Assembly: GCF_009696315.1 (NCBI RefSeq)
Contig: NZ_VUMG01000003.1
Coordinates: 496,001-560,000, forward strand
Direction of reading: 5' to 3'
Source: Cutibacterium porci
Lineage (GTDB): Bacteria; Actinomycetota; Actinomycetes; Propionibacteriales; Propionibacteriaceae
Length of the DNA stretch: 64,000 nucleotides
Shown here: positions 35,839 to 44,598 of the stretch, piece after piece
Layout of the letters: each line of letters begins with the position of its first letter
How positions within the stretch are numbered: position 1 is the stretch's first letter
Notes under the pieces: generated by a model
Seen by the model: only the letters and a program-made list of their open reading frames with translations
What the model was told of the DNA's origin: nothing
Database searches by the model: none
Translations under genes and position numbers: made by a program

Positions 35839-38430
35839 GTGCGACTAGCCGAAGCCCTTGACGACATGGTCGACGGTCATGCTCCCGTCACTACCGACCG
35901 TGGGGAACGCCAACCGGGCTGGGACTCCCCTGGGGCGCGTCCCCTCGACGCCGACATGGCCTTGGACCACATCGAACGAGCTGTCGCCGCCGACGGCATC
36001 TCAATGTACGAGCACCAAGAAGAGGCAATACTGGAAATACTGTCGGGCAATCACGTTATCGTCACGACTCCGACAGGATCCGGGAAATCTCTCATCGCCG
36101 CTGCCGCCCATTTCGCATGCGTAGCAGCCGGTGGGCGCTCCTATTACACCGCCCCCATAAAAGCGCTCGTCAGCGAAAAATTCTTCAGTCTGTGCGACAT
36201 TTTTGGTGCCGCCAACGTCGGCATGGTCACCGGCGACGCTTCGGTCAACGCCGACGCCCCCATCATCTGCTGCACCGCCGAGATCCTCGCGAACGTCGCT
36301 CTACGCGAGGGCCGTCACGCCGACGTCGACCAGATCGTCATGGATGAGTTCCACTTCATCGGCGACCCCGATCGCGGCTGGGCCTGGCAAGTGCCACTGT
36401 CCGAGCTTCCGCAGGCCCAACAGATCATTATGAGCGCCACCCTCGGTGACGTCTCCGACCTCTCGGCTGGCCTAACAACTGCCACCGGTCGCCCCACGAG
36501 TGTCATCACTGGGGTCGTCCGACCCGTCCCGCTGGAATATTCGTGGTCTATGAAGCCCGACCACGAGGCCATCGAAGAGCTCGTGGCCGATCAGAAAGCT
36601 CCGGTTTACATCGTCCACCCTTCCCAGAAACAAGCGTTAGAACGTGCCCAATCCATGACGTCGATGAAATTGGTGAGCACCGAAGAGCGCCACGCCATCG
36701 CCGCCGAAATCGCCGATTTTCGCTTCGCGAAAGGGTTTGGGTCGACTGTGCGCAAGTTCATCACAGCCGGAATCGGCGTTCACCATGCCGGAATGCTGCC
36801 AAAATACCGCCGTCTTATCGAAACTCTGGCCCAGCAAGGCAAACTCAAGGTTATTTGCGGCACTGACACCCTCGGCGTCGGAATCAATGTGCCAATCCGC
36901 ACCGTCATGTTCACGTCCCTGACAAAGTTTGACGGTCGACGCACCCGTGTCCTCAAGTCCCGCGAGTTCCACCAGATAGCCGGGCGAGCCGGACGGGCTG
37001 GATTCGACACGGTTGGCTACGTCGTCGCGCAAGCGCCTGAACATGTCATCGCCAACCAGAAAGCCCTTGCCAAGGCCGGAGACGACCCGAAGAAGCGTCG
37101 CAAGGTGCAGCGTCACAAGCCGCCGGAGGGGTTCGTCAACTACTCCGAAGAAACGTTCACCAAGCTCATTGAATCCGCCCCCGAGACCCTCCATGCTCGC
37201 ATGAAGATCACTGAGGCGATGCTGCTCAACCTGTTGCAGCGCGACGAGGACACCGCTCGTGCTGTCCAGCATCTCGTCGAGGCTGCCACCCCGATTGTCA
37301 CTGAACGGCGCCGTCTCTACCGCCGAGCCGTCCAGATTGGACTGTCGCTGCTGCGTTCTGAGGTCGTCCATCGTCTCGATGCGCCCACACCCGGGGGTCG
37401 CCGATTTGCCATGAACGAGGCTTTGCAGGATGACTTTGCCCTCAATCAGCCGCTGTCGGCATTTGCCAGCGAAGCAGTCGCTACCCTCGACCCAGAGTCC
37501 CCCACGCATGCCCTCGACGTCGTCAGTGTCATCGAAGCCACCCTTGACAACCCCATGACTGTCCTTATCGCCCAACAGCACGCTGCTCGTGGCGAGGCCA
37601 TCGCGCGGATGAAGGAGGACGGTTACGACTACGAGGACCGCATGGCCGCTGTCGAACAGATCGAGTGGCCCCGCCCCCTCGAAGACACCCTGAATGCACT
37701 TTTCGACATCTTCGCCCCGAGCCACCCGTGGATCCCCGCCGACGCCCTGCAACCCAAGTCGATTGTGCGCGATATGTACGAGCGCGCCATGACCTTCGGT
37801 GAATTCTGCGCCTACTACAAAGTGCAACGCAGTGAGGGACTCGTGTTGCGCTATCTGACTGACGCCTACCGGGCGTTACGCCAGACGGTGCCCGAATCCG
37901 AACGCACCGACGAACTCGGCGACCTCATCGCATGGCTCGGTGACGTCATTCGCTCCACCGACTCTTCCCTCATCGACGAGTGGGAGGAGCTCACCCATCC
38001 CGTCGACGCCGAGCCCGAAGAGGTCCGGCCAGTGCGAACATTCACCTCCAACCAGCGGGCATTCACAGTGATGGTGCGCAATGCGATGTTCCGCAAGGTT
38101 ATCCTGGCTGCCGACGACGATTTCGAAGCCTTAGGATCCCTCGAACCCGATGGGTCGGCTATGACGGCCAACGCATGGGAGGACGCCCTCGGCGACTACT
38201 GGGACGAACACGACGAGATCAACGACGGCCCTGATGCCCGTGCCCCCGGTTTGTTCATGATCGAAAACGAATCAGGACGTCGCAATAGTCGGGTGTGGCT
38301 CGTTCGTCAGATCATCGACGACCCTGCCGGCAACCATGACTGGTCAATCACCGCGACTGTCGACCTCGACGAATGTGACGAGGCCGACGATCTAGTGTTG
38401 CGGACCAGAGTATTCACGCGGCTGGACTGA
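35839..38430 (+). CDS. Ski2-like DEAD/DEAH-box helicase with DUF3516
   Basis: Superfamily II RNA helicase of 863 residues. Motif I is TPTGSGKS, Ia YYTAPIKALVSEK, II DEFHFIGD (in place of DEVH), III SATL, V GTDTLGVGINVP and VI HQIAGRAGRAG. After the two RecA-like domains comes a long helical and DUF3516 part (about 440-863). It differs from HelY, which is longer. The GTG start follows AAGGAGA. Probably involved in RNA processing or decay; converges with nrdG. Confidence 0.88.
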   Translation: MRLAEALDDMVDGHAPVTTDRGERQPGWDSPGARPLDADMALDHIERAVAADGISMYEHQEEAILEILSGNHVIVTTPTGSGKSLIAAAAHFACVAAGGRSYYTAPIKALVSEKFFSLCDIFGAANVGMVTGDASVNADAPIICCTAEILANVALREGRHADVDQIVMDEFHFIGDPDRGWAWQVPLSELPQAQQIIMSATLGDVSDLSAGLTTATGRPTSVITGVVRPVPLEYSWSMKPDHEAIEELVADQKAPVYIVHPSQKQALERAQSMTSMKLVSTEERHAIAAEIADFRFAKGFGSTVRKFITAGIGVHHAGMLPKYRRLIETLAQQGKLKVICGTDTLGVGINVPIRTVMFTSLTKFDGRRTRVLKSREFHQIAGRAGRAGFDTVGYVVAQAPEHVIANQKALAKAGDDPKKRRKVQRHKPPEGFVNYSEETFTKLIESAPETLHARMKITEAMLLNLLQRDEDTARAVQHLVEAATPIVTERRRLYRRAVQIGLSLLRSEVVHRLDAPTPGGRRFAMNEALQDDFALNQPLSAFASEAVATLDPESPTHALDVVSVIEATLDNPMTVLIAQQHAARGEAIARMKEDGYDYEDRMAAVEQIEWPRPLEDTLNALFDIFAPSHPWIPADALQPKSIVRDMYERAMTFGEFCAYYKVQRSEGLVLRYLTDAYRALRQTVPESERTDELGDLIAWLGDVIRSTDSSLIDEWEELTHPVDAEPEEVRPVRTFTSNQRAFTVMVRNAMFRKVILAADDDFEALGSLEPDGSAMTANAWEDALGDYWDEHDEINDGPDARAPGLFMIENESGRRNSRVWLVRQIIDDPAGNHDWSITATVDLDECDEADDLVLRTRVFTRLD

Positions 38431-38444
38431 CGCCCCTTGCCAGC

Positions 38445-38951
38445 TCACCGCGGGCTGCCCGCCCATTCCACCGCCCGGCCAACCCGCAAGGTGGCGGGCA
38501 CGTCGATCACTCGCTGGTTACTACTGCCCCGCCAGTTCAGGGCGAGGGTGCGTCGAGCGAGCTGAAAAGGGCCGTCCACCACGACGTCGATCTGCCCCAA
38601 CATGTCGGCTAGGTCACCATTGCGGCGCGCCTGATTCATCAACGCCTCGACGGTGTAGCCGGACCATGCCCACACGTCCCACCCCATCTCGTGAGCGGCG
38701 CGGGCCAGCTGTGCGCAGTCACCGGGCTGGCGGCTGGCCTCACCCCCAGACAGGGTCAGCCCACGAGCCAGCACCGCCGACGCCATAGCCTCGATGATCT
38801 GGCCGACGCCAACCTCCTGACCGCCGTCAGGGTCCCAGGTGGCCGGATTGTGACACCCAGGGCACTGCAGCGGGCACCCTTGCGTAAAGACCGTGAATCG
38901 GATGCCGGGACCATCAACAATTGACTCCGGCTCAATCCCAGCGATTCTCAT
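38445..38951 (-). CDS. nrdG: anaerobic ribonucleotide reductase activating protein
   Basis: Radical-SAM activase that puts the glycyl radical on NrdD. The iron-sulfur motif is CPLQCPGC at about 30-37 in the usual CxxxCxxC spacing, followed by LTLSGGEASRQPG for SAM binding. Length 168. Its start overlaps the nrdD stop by 4 bases, so the two are translated together. Confidence 0.94.
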   Translation of the reverse strand: MRIAGIEPESIVDGPGIRFTVFTQGCPLQCPGCHNPATWDPDGGQEVGVGQIIEAMASAVLARGLTLSGGEASRQPGDCAQLARAAHEMGWDVWAWSGYTVEALMNQARRNGDLADMLGQIDVVVDGPFQLARRTLALNWRGSSNQRVIDVPATLRVGRAVEWAGSPR

Positions 38952-41299
38952 CCGTGCTTGACGCGATCTCGCACTTCGGCGCGCTTCGCATCATTGAACC
39001 GATCCAAGGTGCCCACCAGATATCCGGTAATACGGCGAATGCGGTCAAAGGGACCGGACGCTTCGGTCCTGCCGCACCGTGGGCACTCGTCGTCAATAAT
39101 CCCCGTAAACCCACATTGTGGATCCCGGTCGACAGGATGGTTGATGGATCCGTATCCGATGCCGCTGGCGGCCATATGTTGCACGATCGCCACGAAAGCG
39201 TCGACATTGCGAGCGGGGTCGCCTGACAGCTCGACGTAGGAGATGTGACCTCCATTCGTCAAGACGTGGTAGGGAGCCTCGATGGCAATTTTGTCTGCCG
39301 CGCCGATGTGATACCAGACCGGCACGTGGAAGCTATTCGTGTAGTACTCCCGGTCTGTAACGCCTGGGATTGATCCGTAGCGGCGTCGATCCATCCGGAC
39401 GAACCTGCCCGATAGCCCCTCGGCTGGGGTAGCCAACGCTGAAAAGTTCAAACCGGTGCGCGCGGCGGCCTCATCCATGCGGTCACGCAAATGCCCAACG
39501 ATCCGTAAACCGAGCTGTTGGGCATCCCGCGATTCACCGTGGTGGGCACCGATTAACGCTGTCAGCGTCTCAGCTAGTCCGATGAACCCTACCGACAGCG
39601 TTCCATGTTTGAGCACCTCGGCGACAGAATCGTCAGCTGACAGCCCCTCGGAGTCAATCCAGACCCCCTGCCCCATGAGAAAGGGGAAATTTCGCACCAG
39701 TTTGTGGGACTGGATCTTGAGACGATCGAGCAGTTGGTCGATAACCAGGTCGATCATCCGGTCGAAGGCACCAAAAAAGGCGTCGACGTCGTGGTGGGCC
39801 TCGATTGCCAGCCTCGGCAAGTTGATGGAGGTAAATGACAGATTCCCGCGTCCCCAGGTCTGAGCTCGCGCCGGGTCGTGAACGTTCGACATCACTCTGG
39901 TGCGGCAGCCCATGTACGCGATCTCGGTCTCGGGGTGGCCGGGCCGGTAGTACTCGGCATTAAACGGGGCGTCCTGAAATGAAAAGTTCGGGAAGAGCCG
40001 CTTGGCGCTCACCCGGCATGCGAGCCGAAACAGGTCGTAGTTGGGATCGCCGGGGTCGAGGTTAACCCCTTTCTGGACCCGGAAAATCTGGATGGGAAAA
40101 ATTGCCGTCTCCCCGCCACCCAGCCCGGCCTCGGTCGCTTCCAAAAGACACCGCACCGCCATGCGTGCCTCCGGGCTGGTGTCAGTGCCGTAGTTAATTG
40201 ACGAAAATGGTGTCTGCGCTCCGGCCCGCGAATTCATGGTATTGAGATTGGCGATCAGGGCCTCCATTGCCTGATATGTCTGGCGTCGGGTCTCCTCAAC
40301 AGCCTGACGCCGAATCCGTTCGGCGAGGCGATCGGTGTCGTCGACGAGCTCAGCGAACAGCCGCCGGACCTGCTCTCGTTCGCCAGCTAGGCCACCGTCA
40401 TCGGGTTCCAACGTCCATGAAGACGCTGCTTCTCGCACCTCATCGGCCTTGTCCTCGTTGCCTCCAAGAGCCTCAAAAATTCTCGTCAAACCAGTCTGAG
40501 CAGCACGCCTGAAGGTCTTGGCGACGCCCGGGGCCATGTCTCGATCAAAGTTCGGCACCGCTTGACCGCCGTGCTGATCGTTCTGGTTGGACTGAATCGC
40601 GATGCATGCCAGGGCTGCGTACGACCCAATGGATTGCGGAGCGCGCAGTACGCCGTGACCGGTGGAAAAGCCGTGTTCAAAAAGATCGGTGAGGTTGATC
40701 TGGCAGCAGGTAGTCGTCAGAGTGAGGAAGTCAAGGTCATGAATGTGAATATCCCCGTCACGGTGCGCTGCGGCGTGGGCGGGATCCAGTACCTCGAGCA
40801 GGTTGAATTGCTTTGCCGACTCGGTGCCATATCGCAGCATTGACCCCATGGCGGAGTTGCCGTCAACGTTGGCGTTCTCCCGCTTGGCGTCGGCTTCCTC
40901 TGCAGACGCGAAGGTGATCTCGCGCAGGGTACGCATCAAAGCCGATTGCTGGTCGCGGGCGACGGTACGACGCTGCCGGTACAAAATGTAGGCCTTGGCA
41001 ACGTCATCGTGCCCTTGGTTCATCAACGCCTTCTCGACGAGGTCCTGAATAGCCTCAACGTCGGGGGTTTCGTCGCCAACCTCCCTCAGCCGAGACATCA
41101 CCTCGAGGGCGACCTCAGATGCCCGCAGCTCAGCGGCGTCATCTCCGCACGCCGCAAATGCTTTACGGACGGCTTCGATGATCCTCGTTGAGTCGAAGCG
41201 GATCACCCTGCCGTCACGTTTGCGAATAGACGTCGGTACCCCATGATGGTGGATTGCGCTGTGCTCAATAGCGACTTGGCCGTCGGGCATCGTCGACAT
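38948..41299 (-). CDS. nrdD: anaerobic ribonucleoside-triphosphate reductase
   Basis: Class III RNR of 783 residues reducing NTPs without oxygen. N-terminal ATP cone (SIRKRDGRVIRFDSTRI, about 25-115), the barrel with NTMNSRAGAQTPFSSINYGTD, and the C-terminal zinc site CGF...CPRCG followed by the glycyl radical loop RRITGYLVGTLDRFNDAK. ATG 41299 is chosen because GAGGAG stands just upstream; the open frame further upstream is riboswitch leader. It forms an operon with nrdG. Confidence 0.95.
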   Translation of the reverse strand: MSTMPDGQVAIEHSAIHHHGVPTSIRKRDGRVIRFDSTRIIEAVRKAFAACGDDAAELRASEVALEVMSRLREVGDETPDVEAIQDLVEKALMNQGHDDVAKAYILYRQRRTVARDQQSALMRTLREITFASAEEADAKRENANVDGNSAMGSMLRYGTESAKQFNLLEVLDPAHAAAHRDGDIHIHDLDFLTLTTTCCQINLTDLFEHGFSTGHGVLRAPQSIGSYAALACIAIQSNQNDQHGGQAVPNFDRDMAPGVAKTFRRAAQTGLTRIFEALGGNEDKADEVREAASSWTLEPDDGGLAGEREQVRRLFAELVDDTDRLAERIRRQAVEETRRQTYQAMEALIANLNTMNSRAGAQTPFSSINYGTDTSPEARMAVRCLLEATEAGLGGGETAIFPIQIFRVQKGVNLDPGDPNYDLFRLACRVSAKRLFPNFSFQDAPFNAEYYRPGHPETEIAYMGCRTRVMSNVHDPARAQTWGRGNLSFTSINLPRLAIEAHHDVDAFFGAFDRMIDLVIDQLLDRLKIQSHKLVRNFPFLMGQGVWIDSEGLSADDSVAEVLKHGTLSVGFIGLAETLTALIGAHHGESRDAQQLGLRIVGHLRDRMDEAAARTGLNFSALATPAEGLSGRFVRMDRRRYGSIPGVTDREYYTNSFHVPVWYHIGAADKIAIEAPYHVLTNGGHISYVELSGDPARNVDAFVAIVQHMAASGIGYGSINHPVDRDPQCGFTGIIDDECPRCGRTEASGPFDRIRRITGYLVGTLDRFNDAKRAEVRDRVKHG

Positions 41300-41384
41300 G
41301 CTCACTCCTCGAAGCAGCGCACGAGTGGAGCAGGGATCGCTCCGGGTCGTCCCGCGCGCCCGTTGTCGTACCGGGCCTACAACC

Positions 41385-41592
41385 CGGGTACCGGCAGGTA
41401 TTCGGACTCCAGGGCTTTCCGTCATCGGACGTGTTCCTACCGAGCGACGCTTCCCAGCCGAAGGGCCAGTGCGTGATGTCGCCGTCGTTCCCTGTTACCG
41501 CTGCGGGGCAGTTCCGGTCTCACACCGGATTCCCTCTTACGTCCCATCACCGCCACACGACGAGTTGCCCCTACATGTGGTTCTGGCGATAG
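41385..41592 (-). promoter_or_regulatory. cobalamin riboswitch upstream of nrdDG
   Basis: Read leftward: GGGAATCCGGTGTGAGACCG (41533-41514), then CTGCCCCGCAGCGGTAAC (B12 box), a long helical arm, and GAGTCCGAATACCTGCCGG at about 41409-41391. Its architecture matches the riboswitch ahead of nrdAB, and it lies about 90 bases before the nrdD start. Confidence 0.93.
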
Positions 41593-41721
41593 GAACCAGC
41601 ACAAGATGAAGTATATACACCGCCAGTGGTCATCCCCACCACACACCCGCCTCCTCCGGTTGGTCATCCTTGTTGTGGAGGCTGGCATGATGGACACACG
41701 CTCAGGGAAAGGACACGACCC

Positions 41722-42183
41722 ATGGAGATCACCAGCACATCCATCGCCGACGGTCAGCCAATCAAGCTGGCCTATGCCCACGCCGATGCGGGCGGCGATA
41801 ACGTCAGCCCCCAGCTCAGCTGGACACCTGGCCCAGCGGGCACGAAGTCGTACGCAATCACCATCTACGACCCTGACGCCCCGACCGGATCAGGCTTCTG
41901 GCACTGGATCCTCGCCGATATCCCGGCAGACATCACCTCACTTGATGAAGGAGGCCCGCTACCTGCCGGAGTACGCGAATGGACCAACGACTATCAGGAA
42001 GACGGCTATTCCGGAGCTTGCCCCCCGCCTGGGCCCGCCCACCGCTATATTCACACTGTCCATGCCATACCGAGCGAACATCTCGACATCCCCGACGATG
42101 CCGCAAACGTCCAGGTGCGCTTCGCTATCCACACCACCGAACTGGATTCCGCATCAATCACCGGAACGTTCCAGCAGTCGTGA
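41722..42183 (+). CDS. YbhB/YbcL family Raf-kinase-inhibitor-like protein
   Basis: Phosphatidylethanolamine-binding-protein fold, 153 residues, cytosolic. Family marks are DNVSPQLSWTPGP, the ligand-pocket DPDAPTGSGFWHW and the later YSGACPPPGPAHRYIHTVHA. AAAGGA stands 11 bases before the ATG. Function of bacterial members is little known. It is divergent from the nrdD leader. Confidence 0.88.
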   Translation: MEITSTSIADGQPIKLAYAHADAGGDNVSPQLSWTPGPAGTKSYAITIYDPDAPTGSGFWHWILADIPADITSLDEGGPLPAGVREWTNDYQEDGYSGACPPPGPAHRYIHTVHAIPSEHLDIPDDAANVQVRFAIHTTELDSASITGTFQQS

Positions 42184-42225
42184 GCCATCGACGCGGCTGT
42201 CCGCGGCACCTGCTTAACTGACGTT

Positions 42226-43452
42226 GTGAAGCCTCGGCAGACACCTCCCATCCTCGTCATCCTCGTAGCCTTGGTGACCTGTAGTTTCGTTCCGTTGGGT
42301 GTGTTTTCGGCGCCTGCCAACGCCACACCAGCAAGCCCCACCACCAGGGACGCGCGTGAGCCTCCCAACTCGTCGACCGACGCGGGAGTGGGTTGGAGCT
42401 CTACCCCGGTATCCTCCGATAGGGCCTCCACCATGGGATGCGCGTCTGTCATGTTCGTAGGCGTGCGAGGTTCAGGAGAGAACCCGCCTTATGGCGACAC
42501 GATTACGTCAGTCCGTGATGCCCTAGCTCAAAAATGGCGCGGCAAGGGAAGTGTTCGTCAGGTGTACCTGGATTATCCAGCAGCAGACCCCCACACCCTG
42601 CAAGAAGCATCCCTGAGTGGCCTACTTTTTGACCCACGCATGCCGCCCACCGAGTACTTCGACTCAGCCGCCCTAGGAGCGAAAAAACTCATAGCCTTGC
42701 TCAACGCCGAGAAGGAGCAGTGCCCCGACGAGTGGGTGGTTCTCGCCGGGTTTTCCCAAGGGTCGCAAGCCATCACGCAGGCCCTCGCCCAGACCGATAC
42801 TCCTCAGCGTTTAGCAGGCGCCATTCTAGCCGGGAACCCTGACCACTACCCCGGTCAGAATGTCCAGGAGGTCAGCGGTGACGCAGATCGGACAGCAATT
42901 GGTATGGCCGCCATCCTCTATTACCTGCGCGAGCGTGCGAACACCACCCCTAGCGCCAACCGCGACACCCAGATGCGAGCCATCATCGAAGCGACACTTG
43001 GCCTGAGCCAAAACTCCATCAATCAGAGCGCCCTCGATGCCGATATGGCAAGGGCGGGAGCCGCAATTCCCGCAGAGGCATATCCAGAAACATATTCGGT
43101 GTGCATGAAAGGCGATCCGGTCTGCGATACCGCACCGGCTCTCACACGCATCCTCACCTTGCAGTCGACATGGCAGGACGAACTCAATCAAGGTCGTCCG
43201 ATCCACATGAGCTACACCCGCACCGTCATGGAAGAGTCGTTGGACCGCGTCGCTCAGCGAATTAACGCCATCAGCGCCGCCGAGGCGAAGGGGACACCAC
43301 TGCCTCACGGATCGACGATGACACTGACCACTCGCGACTGGGGACCGCTCCAGATTGGGGTGGCCATTGGCGCCAGTGTGGTTGGAATAGGGGCGGGGTG
43401 GCTCTTGGGACGCACCAGCCGACGCCGTCACCGTCGCCGCCATGTGCGCTGA
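42226..43452 (+). CDS. cutinase-family serine hydrolase with C-terminal membrane anchor
   Basis: Exported alpha/beta hydrolase of 408 residues. Signal peptide about 1-35; the cutinase core has FVGVRGSGENPPYG, the nucleophile elbow AGFSQGSQA, the Asp loop CMKGDPVCDTAP and the His in GRPIHMSY. Four cysteines could pair as in fungal cutinases. A C-terminal helix (about 380-398) and a basic tail RRRHRRRHVR tether it to the membrane. Mycobacterial relatives (Culp) act on lipids and esters. Start is GTG with no clear ribosome site. Confidence 0.83.
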   Translation: MKPRQTPPILVILVALVTCSFVPLGVFSAPANATPASPTTRDAREPPNSSTDAGVGWSSTPVSSDRASTMGCASVMFVGVRGSGENPPYGDTITSVRDALAQKWRGKGSVRQVYLDYPAADPHTLQEASLSGLLFDPRMPPTEYFDSAALGAKKLIALLNAEKEQCPDEWVVLAGFSQGSQAITQALAQTDTPQRLAGAILAGNPDHYPGQNVQEVSGDADRTAIGMAAILYYLRERANTTPSANRDTQMRAIIEATLGLSQNSINQSALDADMARAGAAIPAEAYPETYSVCMKGDPVCDTAPALTRILTLQSTWQDELNQGRPIHMSYTRTVMEESLDRVAQRINAISAAEAKGTPLPHGSTMTLTTRDWGPLQIGVAIGASVVGIGAGWLLGRTSRRRHRRRHVR

Positions 43453-43457
43453 GCGGG

Positions 43458-44156
43458 TTAGATCTCAAAGAACCACTGCCCGGTGGCCATGACGCCAATA
43501 ACGTCTGCCAGCAGAACGGCACCAAAAGCAGCCAGCAGAGCTGAAATACCACGGTGAACCGCTACCGCGTGATCTTCTCGAATACCCGTCACGACGCTAG
43601 CGACGCGGTCTGGCCCTCCTACGAGATACGCGATCACTAAAACGATGAGCAGGCTGTGGCTACAGGCAACCCAGATGAGCGATTCGACGACGGCCCAGCT
43701 GCGATGCGGAAGATGTGCTGCGTGCACAAGCATTGCCCAGAATGCTGGGTCGATGAGAGACGACAGTCCTACCAGGAGTCCGCTAACGGCCAGTGCTCTA
43801 GGTGCCGTCGAGCGTGGCGCTGCGGAGGTATCGCCATCGAAGGTCTGCGTCGCAGCCCCCGGGCGCAACCGCCACGCTGCCCAGGCGATAAAAGCTAGGC
43901 CAAGGATGGCCACCAGCCACACCCAGACCAGATGGGGGACGTGGAGCTCGCGGATGCCCAACCGGGTAAGCAGCGCCCCCAAGCCAAGCACCCCGGCAAT
44001 CCCGAAGATAGCGGACGTCCCTACTGACGTGGCGAGGAGAGTGACGACGCCGCGCCGCCTCACCCCGAGTCCAAGTGCTGCCAACAATACAAAGGATCCC
44101 AACGGATCAAAGCCGGCGATACCGAGCGCGAAGGCCGCAGCGAGAAAAGACAGCAC
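43458..44156 (-). CDS. integral membrane protein, LysE/GAP-like
   Basis: Protein of 232 residues with about six membrane helices. It begins SFLAAAFALGIAGFDPLG, has a charged hinge RRRG after helix 2 and a long loop between helices 3 and 4 (about 98-118). The layout is like that of the LysE exporter or SAP/GAP superfamily but no diagnostic motif is plain. GTG start. It converges with the cutinase 5 bases away. Confidence 0.6.
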   Translation of the reverse strand: MLSFLAAAFALGIAGFDPLGSFVLLAALGLGVRRRGVVTLLATSVGTSAIFGIAGVLGLGALLTRLGIRELHVPHLVWVWLVAILGLAFIAWAAWRLRPGAATQTFDGDTSAAPRSTAPRALAVSGLLVGLSSLIDPAFWAMLVHAAHLPHRSWAVVESLIWVACSHSLLIVLVIAYLVGGPDRVASVVTGIREDHAVAVHRGISALLAAFGAVLLADVIGVMATGQWFFEI

Positions 44157-44332
44157 GAGGAAAGGCTACTCGGTAGTCACACCGCAGATTCGGTACACCG
44201 CCGCCCACCGGACGGAGCCAGAGTGACAGAAGTTTGTGCAGGTATCGCCGTCGATTTCACTTCCGTGTGATCTCCGTGCTACCGTCTCCGAGTTGGGTTT
44301 GTCAGATGGTCTTACTGTCGGACGATCCTGAT

Positions 44333-44415
44333 GCGCGAGTGGCGGAATGGCAGACGCGCTGGCTTCAGGTGCCAGTGTCCCTTGGGACGTGGAGGTTCAA
44401 CTCCTCTCTCGCGCA
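44333..44415 (+). tRNA. tRNA-Leu (CAG)
   Basis: Acceptor GCGCGAG (44333-44339) pairs with CTCGCGC (44408-44414), discriminator A. The anticodon stem-loop CTGGC TTCAGGT GCCAG gives anticodon CAG. A long variable arm (GTGTCCCTTGGGACGT) is as expected for Leu, and the T-arm is GGAGG TTCAACT CCTC. CCA is not encoded. Confidence 0.95.
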
Positions 44416-44598
44416 CAACGGGCATTTCACGTAAGTGAGTCCGATTGCTTTACGCAACTGCCGGTCGGAGGTCATCTGGCCGGGAGTTTTCGCGTTCTAC
44501 ATGGATTTTCTGTTCACTGAATACACCATTGGCCTGGGGCGCACGCTCACGTGGGGAGGTCGCTGCCGACCAACGGGACCGACCCTTGCGCACGCACA

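Noticed and set aside
36637-37827. 396-codon reading frame opposite the helicase
   Set aside because: It is the antisense shadow of a fully motif-supported helicase gene and has no ribosome site or recognisable domain.
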